Source: [Clostridium] ultunense DSM 10521 (GTDB lineage: Bacteria > Bacillota > Clostridia > Tissierellales > Tepidimicrobiaceae). From it: DNA of 64,000 nt. Each line of letters starts with the position of its first letter. The stretch's first letter is position 1. Shown in pieces: positions 55,090 to 63,429 of the stretch. The notes under the pieces were generated by a model, which was given only the letters and a program-made list of their open reading frames with translations, was not told the origin of the DNA and made no database searches. The stretch covers positions 112,682 to 176,681 of the forward strand of contig NZ_AZSU01000005.1 in NCBI RefSeq assembly GCF_000511955.1. Reading direction: 5' to 3'. A program made the translations under genes and the position numbers.

Positions 55090-56403
55090 TTAATTTGTTG
55101 CTATAATACTATAAAATTCTTGAAAAGACTTATAGACATAATAATGATCAAAAACCCCGCCTAATTCTCTTATAGAGTGCATACCAAGTATTGGATTTCC
55201 TATATCTACTGAAGGAATATCTAATTGAGTTGAGGATATAGGTCCTATAGTGGAGCCTCCTCTTTCATCAGACCTGTTAACAAACTTTTGTACAGGAACA
55301 TTTACAGATTTACATATTCCTTCATAAACAGCTGACGACGAACTATCAGTTGTATAGGACTGATTTGCAGATATCTTTATAGTTGGGCCTCCGTTTATTA
55401 CTGGTCTATTAGTCAGGTCTTGCTTTTCTGTATAATTAGGATGAAGTGCATGTGCCATATCAGCAGATATTAAAAAAGAATTGGATAATGCTCTATAATA
55501 ATCTTCCTTGTCCTTACCCATAGATATTGCAATTCTCTCAAGAACAGTTCTAAGCATGGGGCTCGCTGCTCCCTGTTTTGTGGTGCTACCTACTTCTTCA
55601 TTATCAAAACAAACTAGTACATTTGTAGCATTACCTACTTTACTATCTATAAGCCCATATAATCCAGCATGAACCATAGCTAAATCGTCTAATCTGCCAA
55701 TAGAGATAAATTCTTCATTAAGCCCTATTAAAGATCCTTTCTCTACACCATATAAGAACAATTCAAAATCTAGAATATCCTCTAATTTTATATTTAATTT
55801 TTCAGCAATTAATCCTAATATGAAACTCTCTTTTTCAAATTTATCATTTATAGTTGATAGTAATGGTAAAGTATCAATTTGAGGATTTATCTTTACACCT
55901 TCGTTTACTTTTCTGTTCATATGTATGGCTAAATTAGGGATAGTCATTATAGGTTTTTCCATATCGATCAGTAATTCTTTGGGCTTTAATGGATTTTTAG
56001 TTTTTATACTTACTCTACCTGCCATAGATAAAGGTCTATCAAACCAAGTGTTTAATATTGGCCCACCATAGACCTCTGTGTTTAATTTTAAATATTCTCC
56101 TTCCACAGTCATTTCAGGATCAGGTTTAATCCTAAAAGTTGGTGAATCTGTATGAGCCCCTACAATCCTAAATCCATCATCTTCTATTTCTCCTTTTCCT
56201 ATTACGAATGCTACTATTGCTGAACTATTCTTAGATACATAATACTTGCCTTCTTTACTTAATTTCCATTTGTCCTGTAATTCAATTTTTTTAAACCCTT
56301 CTTTTATAAGTATTTCTTCTACATTTTTTGTTGCATGAAATGAACTGTGACTTGCATTGATAAAATCTATTAATTTTTTTGCAAATTCTTGTTCTTTTCC
56401 CAT
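55090..56403 (-). CDS. M18 family aminopeptidase
   Basis: 437 residues. The metal-site motifs are GAHTDSPTFRIKP, CFDNEEVGS, and SADMAHALHPNY near the C-terminal third, then the final GMHSIRE. It is a cytosolic di-metal enzyme releasing N-terminal residues, often acidic or neutral. It stands alone with its own terminator. Confidence 0.94.
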   Translation of the reverse strand: MGKEQEFAKKLIDFINASHSSFHATKNVEEILIKEGFKKIELQDKWKLSKEGKYYVSKNSSAIVAFVIGKGEIEDDGFRIVGAHTDSPTFRIKPDPEMTVEGEYLKLNTEVYGGPILNTWFDRPLSMAGRVSIKTKNPLKPKELLIDMEKPIMTIPNLAIHMNRKVNEGVKINPQIDTLPLLSTINDKFEKESFILGLIAEKLNIKLEDILDFELFLYGVEKGSLIGLNEEFISIGRLDDLAMVHAGLYGLIDSKVGNATNVLVCFDNEEVGSTTKQGAASPMLRTVLERIAISMGKDKEDYYRALSNSFLISADMAHALHPNYTEKQDLTNRPVINGGPTIKISANQSYTTDSSSSAVYEGICKSVNVPVQKFVNRSDERGGSTIGPISSTQLDIPSVDIGNPILGMHSIRELGGVFDHYYVYKSFQEFYSIIATN

Positions 56404-56552
56404 AAAATCTTCCTTTCATACCTATTCTTTAATTAATATTCCATATATAAAAACTATAACATATTAGACTTATATTTATAAGACAAAAACAATAGGTTTT
56501 TCAAAAGCATTTGGGTATTTGAAATCTTCTGGTAGATACTCATTAATGTGGT

Positions 56553-57251
56553 TTACCAAGGCTTACTCGAATCAAGCCATCCTTTTTGTAACCAATATTC
56601 TCTATCAGTGGGATTCCAATCATTTATTTTCTGACTCATTCGCATTACTTGAAATATTGCTTTGGTTTTTATCCCTGGTTTTGTCTTACCTATCTGTTTT
56701 GAAATTCTACTAGCTAATTTTATAACTTCCTTTTCTATCTGACGCTTCTTTTCTGGTTTTACAGTTTCCCAGCTTGAAGCAGCAACATTTTTTCCATAAC
56801 GATAGATTTTAGCTACTCCCCAATAGAAAAGATTATCTTTCAAAGCTTTTGTCACTTTTTTTGTACCTGCACCTGCAGCGGTGGAAATAACTAGCCCAAC
56901 CTTACTGAACATTTTGGGATGAGGTCTATGTGGCATCCATAGATAGGCTAAATGATCAAGAAGTGTTTTAAGTTGACCACTCATTCCGTAGACATAACAA
57001 GGAGATTCTAAAACTAATAAATCAGCTTCTTCAATTGCTTTAACAATTGGTTGAACCACCTCAGCATGTGGACATTGTTCCTCACCCTTTGTAAAACAAT
57101 TAAAACAGCCTATACAGAATGATGGGGTATCCTTTGGCATAAAATATTCAATTATTTCTGTATTTTCATCTGAAAGATTATCTAAAAAAAGTTTTGTAAT
57201 ATTATATGTACTACCTTTATGCAATTGCCCATGCAAAACTACAATTCTCAT
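56553..57251 (-). CDS. Flavodoxin-fold NAD(P)H-dependent FMN reductase
   Basis: 232 residues from the ATG at 57251. It begins RIVVLHGQLHKGSTYNI, has FCIGCFNCFTKGEEQCPH (four Cys), and LVLESPCYVYGMSGQLKTLLD. The CxxCxxC pattern is typical of iron-sulfur flavoprotein-like or azoreductase-like enzymes. The substrate is unknown. A TTG-started frame from 57281 would add ten residues overlapping the ribosome site. Confidence 0.87.
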   Translation of the reverse strand: MRIVVLHGQLHKGSTYNITKLFLDNLSDENTEIIEYFMPKDTPSFCIGCFNCFTKGEEQCPHAEVVQPIVKAIEEADLLVLESPCYVYGMSGQLKTLLDHLAYLWMPHRPHPKMFSKVGLVISTAAGAGTKKVTKALKDNLFYWGVAKIYRYGKNVAASSWETVKPEKKRQIEKEVIKLASRISKQIGKTKPGIKTKAIFQVMRMSQKINDWNPTDREYWLQKGWLDSSKPW

Positions 57252-57359
57252 ATTGCTTAATTCCCCCTTTTGAAATTTCAATTTTGATAAAGTTGAAATT
57301 AAATATTATTTCTCTCGCACTATTCCATTTTCTCGATCTTTTCAATTAATCTGATAGGG

Positions 57360-58193
57360 TTAACAATTTTCCCCAGTGGTTTCATCAACAATTACTGTAT
57401 CGCTTGTATTGAGGGTTTCAAAAAAGAATACATCCAATATAATATCTGGATTAACTTGACATGCCAATGCGTATAATCCTGCTAAATATGGTACTGTCCA
57501 ACTCATACCACCTTCCCTATAATATACATAATCATTTGTGCCAGTAGGACTTGCGGTACATCTAGAGTCCATAGGTATTAATAGAGCATTGTTATAGTAT
57601 TCTCCCTTCTTCCAATACTCTCCTTTTCCATATGAGGTAATGTCATCTGCATCTATCAATGGATTTCTTCCAAGCCCCATAAAATCTTTACTACCCACGT
57701 ATATAGTGTAGATTCCATGGGCTTCAGCAATATAATAAAGGTCTGCTTCAGGTGCTACTCCAACAGTTTTCCCTACAGCAATGGATGCAACTGCAGGTCC
57801 ATGCATTGATGCTCTTTCGTCATAACAATGAATTTCCTCATACATTTTCAATTGTTCTTTATATTCTACATGGTCAACTAGCAAGCTCTGATCGATTATT
57901 GCTATACCAACTCCTTTTCCAGTAATCCCTTTTTGGTGAAGTTCCCTTAATCCTAAACCAGGATTTTTTCCTAACTCCATGATCATCTCCGGATTAAAAC
58001 CATCTGGTAGTTCACCAGGCCATTGTGTTTTACTATCAAAATCAGCATGTATTAAATCTTCATTAATTGGTTTTATAACCTTGTAATAGTCCTAACTATA
58101 TAATATTCTACATTTTCTTTTTAAGTCCTTCTTTTGCTTCAGATGTTTATTAGGTTCTAAACAATTCTGTATATTATCTATTTTCTCCCACAT
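57360..58193 (-). pseudogene. Broken S8 (subtilase) family peptidase gene
   Basis: The frame from ATG 58193 is interrupted by TAG at 58094-58092 and then continues in frame as DYYKVIKPINEDLIHADFDS into the protease. The catalytic Asp (AIIDQSLLVDH), His (MHGPAVASIA) and Ser (GGMSWTVPYLAG) remain. However, the segment between LYYIAEAHGIY and MGLGRNPLID is roughly 80 residues shorter than in the family members I recall, removing the oxyanion Asn region. No ribosome site precedes 58193. With a nonsense codon and a deletion it is probably inactive. Confidence 0.7.
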
Positions 58194-58210
58194 AATTTTT
58201 ATATGATAAA

Positions 58211-58234
58211 GCCCTATAAATAAAATATAGGGCC
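58211..58234 (-). terminator. Terminator after the 46-residue ORF
   Basis: Stem GCCCTATA / TATAGGGC with a 7-base loop, 6 bases after the ORF stop. Confidence 0.65.
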
Positions 58235-58239
58235 TTTTA

Positions 58240-58380
58240 TTACCATTTTATATAATTACAAAAATTTCTAAACTCTAAAGCTTTATAGGAATTTTTAAAT
58301 TCTATTTTCAAATATTCATCAAGTCCATTGCATCTTTTGAATTTAAACATCCCTAAAATATACATCAAGTATGGCTCCAT
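58240..58380 (-). CDS. Unrecognised small protein, 46 residues
   Basis: Too short for most gene callers. ATG 58380 has GGAGGTG 7 bases upstream, and a terminator follows the stop. The peptide starts MEPYLMYILGMFKFKRCNGL, is rich in Phe, Tyr and Lys, has two Cys and ends FCNYIKW. There is no clear membrane helix. I cannot assign a family. Confidence 0.5.
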   Translation of the reverse strand: MEPYLMYILGMFKFKRCNGLDEYLKIEFKNSYKALEFRNFCNYIKW

Positions 58381-58436
58381 ATAAAATCACCTCCATATAG
58401 AAATACTAGATTCTTAAATTTCTTTGTGATTATCAT
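58365..58436 (-). CDS. 23-residue ORF overlapping the 46-residue ORF
   Basis: ATG 58436 with AAAGGAGG 7 bases upstream. It ends 16 bases inside the next ORF, whose ribosome site it contains. It could be a leader that controls translation of the 46-residue ORF by coupling. Confidence 0.35.
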   Translation of the reverse strand: MIITKKFKNLVFLYGGDFIWSHT

Positions 58437-58475
58437 CACTTTTCCTCCTTTCCATTTTTGTTTTTTATATAAAAA

Positions 58476-58501
58476 AACCGCAGGTATTCCTACGGTTATA
58501 A
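58476..58501 (-). terminator. Terminator upstream of the small ORFs
   Basis: Stem ACCGTAGG / CCTGCGGT (one G-T pair), loop AATA, then seven T on the minus strand, ~40 bases before the 23-residue ORF. There is no gene before it to end, so it could be an attenuator. Confidence 0.55.
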
Positions 58502-58568
58502 ACAAAATTATTCAATATTATAGCAAAAAAATTTACCAAATTCATAAAATAGGCATAGATTAAACAAC

Positions 58569-58593
58569 AAAAAAAGTCACAGCCTGCTGTGAC
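58569..58593 (-). terminator. Terminator after the 30-residue ORF
   Basis: Stem GTCACAG / CTGTGAC, 4-base loop, followed by TTTTTTT on the minus strand. Confidence 0.7.
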
Positions 58594-58630
58594 TAATATA
58601 TAATCTATTCAATATGGTTTACGCATCATA

Positions 58631-58723
58631 TCATATTGAAACATAACATACCTTTCCGCAGGTTTTTATATTTTTTAGCATATATAGTTTTCTTAATGGT
58701 AGTAGGTTTATTGTTTTGATCAT
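58631..58723 (-). CDS. Unrecognised small peptide, 30 residues
   Basis: ATG 58723 with AAGGAGG 8 bases upstream and a good terminator 38 bases after the stop. The peptide begins MIKTINLLPLRKLYMLKNIK and ends TCGKVCYVSI, with two Cys. It is basic and not membrane-like. It lies 121 bases downstream of a PflX-like radical SAM gene. I do not claim it is a substrate. Confidence 0.45.
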   Translation of the reverse strand: MIKTINLLPLRKLYMLKNIKTCGKVCYVSI

Positions 58724-58844
58724 TATTATAATCCTCCTTAGAAAGTTTTAATATGTTAAAGTATTACCACTATAGTTTATCAAGGAATTATTTGGAAAGC
58801 AAGCATTATTTTTAAAATTTAAACTTATAGTGCAAATGGCCTAA

Positions 58845-59747
58845 TTAATCCAACCTTAGGCCCAGCTTTTGTGCAAAAGCATAGGCTTGTTGGTATTCTT
58901 TAAACCCCAATCTTCGATTTATTTCATCATATTCAAAAGCTTTATGGGTAGGATAGTATTGGCTCATAAGGTTTACTAAACAGTCATGGGACAACTCCTT
59001 TTTAATAAATTCTAAAACTTTCTTAGTATCTTCTAATCCCCCAGGTAGCATTAAATGTCTTATAAGTAATCCTCTATAGGCTATTCCTCTCTTATCTACC
59101 TTCAATCCCTCTACTTGCCTATCCATCTCCTTTAAAGCTAACTTTATTTTATCGGAATAATCTGCTACTTTAGAGTATTTTTTCCCTCGTTCAGATATAC
59201 TATATTTAAAATCTGGCATATAAATATCTACTAATCCATCTAAAATCCTTAAAATTTCAATCCTCTCATATCCTCCACAATTATATACTAAAGGTAAATG
59301 GAAGCCTTTTCGGACTGCTATATAAAGGGCTTCTATTATATTAGGTATAAAATGAGTTGGAGTAACAAAATTTATATTATGGCATCTATAATGATTTTGT
59401 AATAAGAGCATTATATCAGCTAATTCCCCATTAGATACTATATTCCCTTCACCTTCAAAGCTAAGTTCATAGTTTTGACAAAAAACACATCTCATATTAC
59501 AATAGCCAAAGAATATGGTGCCAGAGCCTCTAGTTCCAACTAGCATATCTTCTTCACCAAAATGAGGACCATAACTTGAGACTATTGCCTTATCAGTAGC
59601 TCCACAAAACCCTACCTTTTTTGTTCTATCCACTCCACATTCATGGGGGCATAAATAACAGTCGGTTAAATGCTTTTTAGTTTCCTCTACTTTCTTACGC
59701 AATGTACCATCCTTCAATAATTTTATATAATTTGGTTTAAAAACCAT
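58845..59747 (-). CDS. PflX-like radical SAM protein (COG1313 type)
   Basis: 300 residues. N-terminal Cys set CYLCPHECGVDR and GFCGATD, then the radical SAM motif GYCNMRCVFCQN, with NFVTPTHFIPNIIEAL and YMPDFKYS. This family is related to pyruvate formate-lyase activating enzymes. No glycyl-radical enzyme is adjacent, so the target is unknown. Confidence 0.88.
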   Translation of the reverse strand: MVFKPNYIKLLKDGTLRKKVEETKKHLTDCYLCPHECGVDRTKKVGFCGATDKAIVSSYGPHFGEEDMLVGTRGSGTIFFGYCNMRCVFCQNYELSFEGEGNIVSNGELADIMLLLQNHYRCHNINFVTPTHFIPNIIEALYIAVRKGFHLPLVYNCGGYERIEILRILDGLVDIYMPDFKYSISERGKKYSKVADYSDKIKLALKEMDRQVEGLKVDKRGIAYRGLLIRHLMLPGGLEDTKKVLEFIKKELSHDCLVNLMSQYYPTHKAFEYDEINRRLGFKEYQQAYAFAQKLGLRLD

Positions 59748-59792
59748 TCATTTGTTCACCTATCCTCTCAAATAATTTCATGGAAATAGTAA

Positions 59793-60974
59793 TTATCTAA
59801 TTGATTTTACAAATATTTCCCCGATAACACTTTTGTCTAGCTGAATTTCTAAGTCCCTATCCCCTGCAACCATAATCCAAAAATTATCATTTCCTAAATA
59901 GATAGCCTCTACCCTATTGTCTACAATATTAATTCTTTGACTAGATATTTCATTAATTAAGGGAGTTATTACATTAATTCTATCACAATTTTTAGCAAAA
60001 ATAATGTGGACTTTTTCTACTGCCTCTCCTCTAATATCTTTACTTAAAGGTTTTTCTAAAACAGAAGATAGATAATCCTTTGACTTGTATAAAATATCCG
60101 TATGATTGCCTTCAAGCAATATATTTTGTCCATTTAAATTGCCTAGAGCACTGAAGGTAGTTACTGTTCCATCTCCATAATTAGTTCTATAAGCTTTTAT
60201 CGGTCTTCCATCTTTCCATTTGGTTTTCCCTTTATTCTTTACATCTACTAAAAATTCCTTATTAGTAAAAATATCTTTACCAGCAATAATTAAAATCTTA
60301 CTCGGATCAATATACTTTTCTTCCAATTCACTTAAAAATATATTTTTAGCTAACATTCTCTCTACTGCAATTTCCTTCCTTTTCCCATTTTCTTCATAGA
60401 ATAAATAGTTTCCATACCCAAAGCTAGGCAATAAATCCCTTGCTACAGGAAAAATACTCCTTAAAACCTCTATATGGCTTATATTTTTAAATAAAGAAAA
60501 ATAAAGCATAAATCCAATTTTCAATCCATTGTAAAGAATATTATCCTCTACTTTTGAATAAGGGATTTTCCCTCCACTCCAGAAATAATAAGCATTTACA
60601 GCTCCTAAATTTGGAGTACCTATCATAATCAATTTATCCACTGAAGAGGGACTAAAATAGCTTAGATAAGCCCTTCCCAATAATCCACCTAGACTATGGC
60701 CAATAAGTATTACTTTATTCTTCCTTGTCTTGCTTTTAACCTTTTCTATGTCTGGAAATAAATATTTATCTACTGCCTCCAACACCGGTTTTTTCCAATC
60801 ATAATAGGAAATAAATAAATTCAAACCTTCCATATACCCCATGGCATTCAATATTTGGATGAAAGGTCTATAGATTCTTTCTGCCAATCCGAAAGAAAAT
60901 TCTCCTGTTCCTTTTATCACATCATCCCCTAAAGAACCAAAGAGTCCTGGTATAAAGACGATAGGATAATCCAT
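59793..60974 (-). CDS. Lipase-like alpha/beta hydrolase
   Basis: 393 residues. It begins PIVFIPGLFGSLG, with nucleophile elbow GHSLGGLLGRAYL, DGTVTTFSALGN and GNHTDILY as the probable Asp/His region. It has no signal peptide. The resemblance is to lecithin:cholesterol acyltransferase/PGAP1-like lipases. It is followed by the radical SAM gene 45 bases downstream. Confidence 0.87.
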   Translation of the reverse strand: MDYPIVFIPGLFGSLGDDVIKGTGEFSFGLAERIYRPFIQILNAMGYMEGLNLFISYYDWKKPVLEAVDKYLFPDIEKVKSKTRKNKVILIGHSLGGLLGRAYLSYFSPSSVDKLIMIGTPNLGAVNAYYFWSGGKIPYSKVEDNILYNGLKIGFMLYFSLFKNISHIEVLRSIFPVARDLLPSFGYGNYLFYEENGKRKEIAVERMLAKNIFLSELEEKYIDPSKILIIAGKDIFTNKEFLVDVKNKGKTKWKDGRPIKAYRTNYGDGTVTTFSALGNLNGQNILLEGNHTDILYKSKDYLSSVLEKPLSKDIRGEAVEKVHIIFAKNCDRINVITPLINEISSQRINIVDNRVEAIYLGNDNFWIMVAGDRDLEIQLDKSVIGEIFVKSIR

Positions 60975-61206
60975 TTAAAATCTTCCTTTCTCTTTTATAT
61001 CAGGATATGCAATTATCTACAAAAACTTTAATTTAAGGATACAAATATAGACCATGACAATTACTAATCCATCCTCCACATAACTACTTTGATAATCTTA
61101 TCTTTTATTTATTATTCTACACTATATTTTCAAAGCCTTTATATATTTGACAGAAGTTTTAGAATATGAAAAAATGATTATACTAAATATATAGTTGGTG
61201 ATTATA

Positions 61207-62226
61207 TTGAATATACCTAAAGAACTAGTAGATAAAATCAAATCCATACCTGAAAGACCCGGCATATATCAAATGAAAGATTCCCAGGGGAATATAATTT
61301 ATATTGGTAAAAGTAAATCTTTAAGTAAAAGAGTAAGATCATATTTTCAAACTAAAGCTAACTTTAACAAAATAAAGCAAATGGTCTTCAATATCCATGA
61401 TATTGATTTTATAGTTACAGACACCCATTTAGAAGCTCAGTTATTAGAATGTTGTTTAATAAAAAAATATAGACCTATTTATAATAGCCAGTTTAAGAAT
61501 GATAAAAAATATTTATATTTGATAATAGAAGACGACAATAGTTTTAATCCCCTATCTGTTAATCTAGAAAGAAAGAATGTATATAGTTTTGGTCCTTATA
61601 GAAGTAGAAATATTCTTGTAAATTTAGTAAAACTTTTCCATAAAATATATCCTATTAAGAAAGGTTTATACTCATATGAATTTAATTATCATCCTTTACC
61701 TTTAAGTATGAAAAAAGATGATTTTGAGGAGAATAAGAAAGCTATAGTAGAGATATTATCCCAAGGAGAATCTATGGAAGAATTCCTATTCAAAATAAAA
61801 GCTAAAATGGGAGAAGCTTCTTCATTATTACAATTTGAAAGGGCTTCATATTACAGGGATTTACTATCATCGCTAAAATATTTATATCATTCTAACAAAA
61901 TGGATATTACAAAGGATAAAAAAATTTTAGTAGGGGAAAGATTAGATGATGGTTATAAGTTATTCTATATAGTAGACGGAAATTTAGTTTGGAAAAAGAA
62001 ATTCCATAGAATTCATACTAAAGATATAGAAGATTTTTTATCTAAAGCTAAAAAGTTTGAAAACTATTATGTTTACAATAAAGGTGAGAAAAGTGCTCTA
62101 GATTTTAAAGCTATTATTAATAGAGAATTAAGAACCAACTCGTCTATGTTAGTTGAATATTTAAATAAAGAGGTTGATTTAAATTTATTAATTAATTTTT
62201 TAAAAACATTAAAAACAACAAATTGA
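61207..62226 (+). CDS. UvrC-like GIY-YIG nuclease, short form
   Basis: 339 residues from the TTG at 61207 (GGTGAT site 4-5 bases upstream; an alternative TTG is 61195). The N-terminal GIY-YIG domain (PGIYQMKDSQGNIIYIGKS, then TDTHLEAQLLE) is followed by a UVR-like pair of helices (FERASYYRDLLSSLKYL). The C-terminal RNase H-like endonuclease and HhH domains of full UvrC (~600 residues) are missing. It is therefore a Cho-like or UvrC N-terminal homologue making only the 3' incision, or a nuclease of another role. Confidence 0.85.
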   Translation: MNIPKELVDKIKSIPERPGIYQMKDSQGNIIYIGKSKSLSKRVRSYFQTKANFNKIKQMVFNIHDIDFIVTDTHLEAQLLECCLIKKYRPIYNSQFKNDKKYLYLIIEDDNSFNPLSVNLERKNVYSFGPYRSRNILVNLVKLFHKIYPIKKGLYSYEFNYHPLPLSMKKDDFEENKKAIVEILSQGESMEEFLFKIKAKMGEASSLLQFERASYYRDLLSSLKYLYHSNKMDITKDKKILVGERLDDGYKLFYIVDGNLVWKKKFHRIHTKDIEDFLSKAKKFENYYVYNKGEKSALDFKAIINRELRTNSSMLVEYLNKEVDLNLLINFLKTLKTTN

Positions 62227-62283
62227 TTTTAATTATAAATTTCATGAAACTTGGGTATATAGACTAAGGAAAGGAGTGTAACT

Positions 62284-63306
62284 ATGACTAAATTATTTTC
62301 AAATATAAAGATTAAAGACCTAGAACTAAAAAACCGTATTGTAATGGCACCTATGTGCATGGTTGCTGCTGACGAGGAAGGTTATGCTAAGGATTGGCAT
62401 GAAATCCATTATGCTTCCCGTGCCATAGGAGGAACTGGTCTTATAATTTTAGAAGCTACGGCAGTAGAAAGTAGAGGAAGGATTAAAGAAGGGGATTTAG
62501 GAATCTGGGATGATTCTCATATAGAAGGACTAGCAAGGATAGTCCAAAGTTCTAAAGCATTAGGGGCCAAAGTAGGCGTTCAATTAGCCCACGCAGGAAG
62601 AAAATGCGAAGTAAAATCTGAAAAGATTATTGCACCATCTCCTATTGCTTTTAATGATACTTATCCCACTCCAGAAGAAATGACTATAGATGATATAAAA
62701 TTTGTAATAAATGCTTTTAAGGAAGGGGCAAGGAGAGCTAATGAAGCTGGATTTGATACTATTGAAATCCATGGAGCTCATGGATATTTAATCAATGAAT
62801 TTTTATCCCCTCTTACTAATAAAAGAAAAGATGAATATGGAGGTAGCATAGAAAATAGAGTTAGATTCTTAAGGGAAATAACTCAAGAAATCAAAACCGT
62901 ATGGCCTGAAAACAAACCTATAATCCTGAGGGTTTCTGCTGAAGAATATGTAGAAGATGGAAATCATCCAGAAGATTTAGTAGAAATAATCAATATTGTA
63001 AAAGATGAAGGCATAGATATAATAGATATAAGTTCAGGAGGAGTAGTTCCTGCTAGGATTGATGTTTACCCAGGTTATCAAATACCCTTTGCAGAAACGA
63101 TTAAAAAGGGAACCAATTTACCAATTATCGCTGGAGGATTGGTTACAGAACCAGATATGGCTGAAGAAATATTAAAAAACAATAGGGCTGATTTCATATT
63201 CCTAGGTAGAGAATTATTAAGAAATCCTTATTGGCCTTTACAAGCTGCTAGTAAATTAAATTATGATATGGAATGGCCCTATTCCTATAGTAGAGCCAAA
63301 ATTTAA
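62284..63306 (+). CDS. namA: NADPH dehydrogenase NamA (Old Yellow Enzyme)
   Basis: 340 residues, TIM-barrel flavoprotein. It has LKNRIVMAPMCMVAAD, VQLAHAGRKC with the active-site His, HGAHGYLINEFLSPLTNKR and LGRELLRNPYWPL. It reduces activated alkenes, quinones and similar with NADPH/FMN. AAAGGAG precedes the ATG. A terminator follows. Confidence 0.94.
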   Translation: MTKLFSNIKIKDLELKNRIVMAPMCMVAADEEGYAKDWHEIHYASRAIGGTGLIILEATAVESRGRIKEGDLGIWDDSHIEGLARIVQSSKALGAKVGVQLAHAGRKCEVKSEKIIAPSPIAFNDTYPTPEEMTIDDIKFVINAFKEGARRANEAGFDTIEIHGAHGYLINEFLSPLTNKRKDEYGGSIENRVRFLREITQEIKTVWPENKPIILRVSAEEYVEDGNHPEDLVEIINIVKDEGIDIIDISSGGVVPARIDVYPGYQIPFAETIKKGTNLPIIAGGLVTEPDMAEEILKNNRADFIFLGRELLRNPYWPLQAASKLNYDMEWPYSYSRAKI

Positions 63307-63312
63307 TATAAA

Positions 63313-63350
63313 CTAAAACCCCAGAAAATCTCTGGGGTTTTAGTTTTTTT
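63313..63350 (+). terminator. Terminator of namA
   Basis: A 13-bp perfect stem (CTAAAACCCCAGA / TCTGGGGTTTTAG), 5-base loop, then seven T. Confidence 0.85.
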
Positions 63351-63429
63351 AATAGCTACTCCTATGTTATAATAATATTATGACCATAGGTAATTATTGG
63401 TTAATCTAAATAGTATGGAGGGATAGAAG

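Noticed and set aside
58092-58094. TAG as a pyrrolysine codon in the S8 protease
   Set aside because: Pyrrolysine is unlikely here: the position is not in a methylamine methyltransferase, and the gene also carries a deletion and lacks a ribosome site.
58631-58723. SCIFF/ranthipeptide precursor for the nearby radical SAM protein
   Set aside because: The radical SAM protein is PflX-like without a SPASM domain, and the peptide has only two Cys, so the classic precursor-maturase pairing is not supported.
61147-61184. TTGACA with TATACT as promoter of the UvrC-like gene
   Set aside because: The spacing is 26 bases, too long for a standard sigma-A promoter.
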